Shown here: positions 35,835-36,497 of the stretch, piece after piece
How positions within the stretch are numbered: position 1 is the stretch's first letter
Layout: each line of letters starts with the position of its first letter
From: a virus
Length of the DNA stretch: 36,497 bases
Reading direction: 5' to 3' (one strand)
IMG/VR virus record: IMGVR_UViG_3300030116_003819
Location: 1-36,497 of that record
Made by a program: the position numbers and the translations under genes
Notes under the pieces: generated by a model
The model's input: only the letters and a program-made list of their open reading frames with translations
Told to the model about the DNA's origin: nothing
Databases searched by the model: none

Positions 35835-36125
35835 CTAAAGTCTTTTCATTTCTTTTATATTAAAGAACCCATCATACTGAGGGTAATCCTTCATAAACTT
35901 TCGTGAGTACAAAGCAATAAAATCATTACTTATTTTATAGTCCTCACCAGTTGTTACTATCATTGTTTCCCACCTGATACGATTTGCAATAAGCCATGCT
36001 GATAACTTTGTATGGCCTTTATTTATTGCTTCGAGTGTAAATCTTTGAAACAACTCGTATACTTTTGGATTGTTTCTATTAAACTCGTTAAACCTATTTA
36101 AAAGTGGTGTATATTCATCTAGCAT
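35835..36125 (-). CDS. Conserved small phage protein, unknown function
   Basis: A 96-residue protein. LNRFNEFNRNNPKVYELFQR, then FTLEAINKGHTKLSAWLIAN and RIRWETM, later GFFNIKEMKRL, is a pattern found in many phages beside resolvases and exonucleases. It is helical with a conserved NPKVYELF-style element. No catalytic motif is proven. The start overlaps the resolvase stop by 11 bases. A role in recombination is inferred only from its neighbours. Confidence 0.72.
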   Translation of the reverse strand: MLDEYTPLLNRFNEFNRNNPKVYELFQRFTLEAINKGHTKLSAWLIANRIRWETMIVTTGEDYKISNDFIALYSRKFMKDYPQYDGFFNIKEMKRL

Positions 36126-36497
36126 CGTTCCAGTTCTCCCTAGCTATGTAACAAAAAGCTTCCCAATCCATTCTTACTTTCTCTTCATGCAGCGCACCAT
36201 CTCGCATAAGGTGTTCTAATCGCATAACGACTGTAACAGGTTGTCTATCAAACTTGTAAACTAAAACAGGTTCTTTCTTCATATTCTCTGCGGCTCTTTC
36301 TACCTGCTGCCACCAAGCATCTGAATAAGTGTTTCCTGCTTTATACCTCTTACACTCTATTAAATATGGAAAGGTATCGTCTTCGATTAATATGTCTCCT
36401 CTATCTGCCGTCCTATACTGCTCTATGTCTCTCTTCACGAAACCCTTGATGTTTAGATCAAGTTGTAAATTCTTACATATTTCTCGCTCGAAAGATG
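36115..36497 (-). CDS. Holliday junction resolvase-like nuclease, C-terminal part (continues from window start)
   Basis: The remainder of the gene seen at 1-209. The readable part begins SFEREICKNLQLDLN, repeating the region covered by the left copy with identical residues, and carries GDI (Asp43), ECK (Glu56, Lys58) and a C-terminal helical part with WWQQVERAAENMKKEPVL and VVMRLEHLM. The catalytic set is intact. The ATG start lies beyond the window end, but it is present in the left copy at 209. The stop at 36115 overlaps the next gene. Confidence 0.78.
   Translation of the reverse strand, partial: SFEREICKNLQLDLNIKGFVKRDIEQYRTADRGDILIEDDTFPYLIECKRYKAGNTYSDAWWQQVERAAENMKKEPVLVYKFDRQPVTVVMRLEHLMRDGALHEEKVRMDWEAFCYIARENWNDAR
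36314..36497. repeat. Terminal repeat, right copy (contig overlap)
   Basis: Gap-free partner of 1-184 with 173 of 184 bases identical. The encoded residues are identical. See left copy. It marks where the circle closes, between 36313 and 1. Confidence 0.9.

Overview
The window looks like one essentially complete genome of an uncultured tailed phage with podovirus-type morphology. It has a P22-like portal, a SU10-type (DUF5309) major capsid protein, an adaptor and a nozzle-like tail protein, but no tape measure, sheath or long-tail genes. Many proteins belong to families common in marine phages: small basic DUF5872/DUF6321-like proteins, S74 and collar tail proteins, and a GTA-type 3-TM holin. 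An AT-rich alphaproteobacterial marine host is my inference from this, not a direct observation. No integrase, DNA polymerase or RNA polymerase is visible, so replication and transcription probably depend on host enzymes. The first and last 184 bases (1-184 and 36314-36497) are the same gene segment at 173/184 identity, and all 11 differences are silent. The contig therefore closes on itself, as a circular map or circularly permuted ends, with a unique length of about 36.3 kb.

The circle has four transcription blocks, two divergent control regions and two convergent junctions. Block A is leftward from 408, across the join, down to 31732. It carries a ribbon-helix-helix regulator, a resolvase-like nuclease, an unknown protein, an exonuclease of the PD-(D/E)XK class, an SSB-like protein with an acidic tip, and a zinc-finger/Toprim/AAA primase-helicase. 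Block B is rightward (514-2583) and holds eight small unknown genes. Block C is leftward from 26699 to 2584 and is the late region: terminases, a train of very short basic genes, tail and adaptor genes, nozzle, ejection proteins, portal, scaffold, capsid, then lysis genes. Block D is rightward (27468-31714) and holds an ArdC-type anti-restriction protein followed by a dozen small unknown genes, closed by a strong terminator.

Blocks A/B diverge from a compact promoter region (415-513). Blocks C/D diverge from a 768-base non-coding region (26700-27467) rich in AT hairpins, a G-run cluster and two arrays of short repeats phased at about one helical turn, so it is a good candidate for an origin or master control region. 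Blocks D/A converge on the terminator at 31740-31766. Blocks B/C converge with their stop codons directly abutting.

The most striking observations are: (1) a shared translation-start cassette (GAAAGGCTAARACAATG) in front of about 18 early genes in blocks A, B and D, whose TAA often ends the previous gene; (2) a family of intergenic hairpins in block D with compensatory base changes; (3) a cupredoxin-like type I copper motif inserted in the nozzle-like tail protein; (4) a chain of six very short genes joined mostly by TAATG overlaps next to the terminase; (5) a lysis-region gene whose conserved-looking N-terminus lacks any standard start codon.
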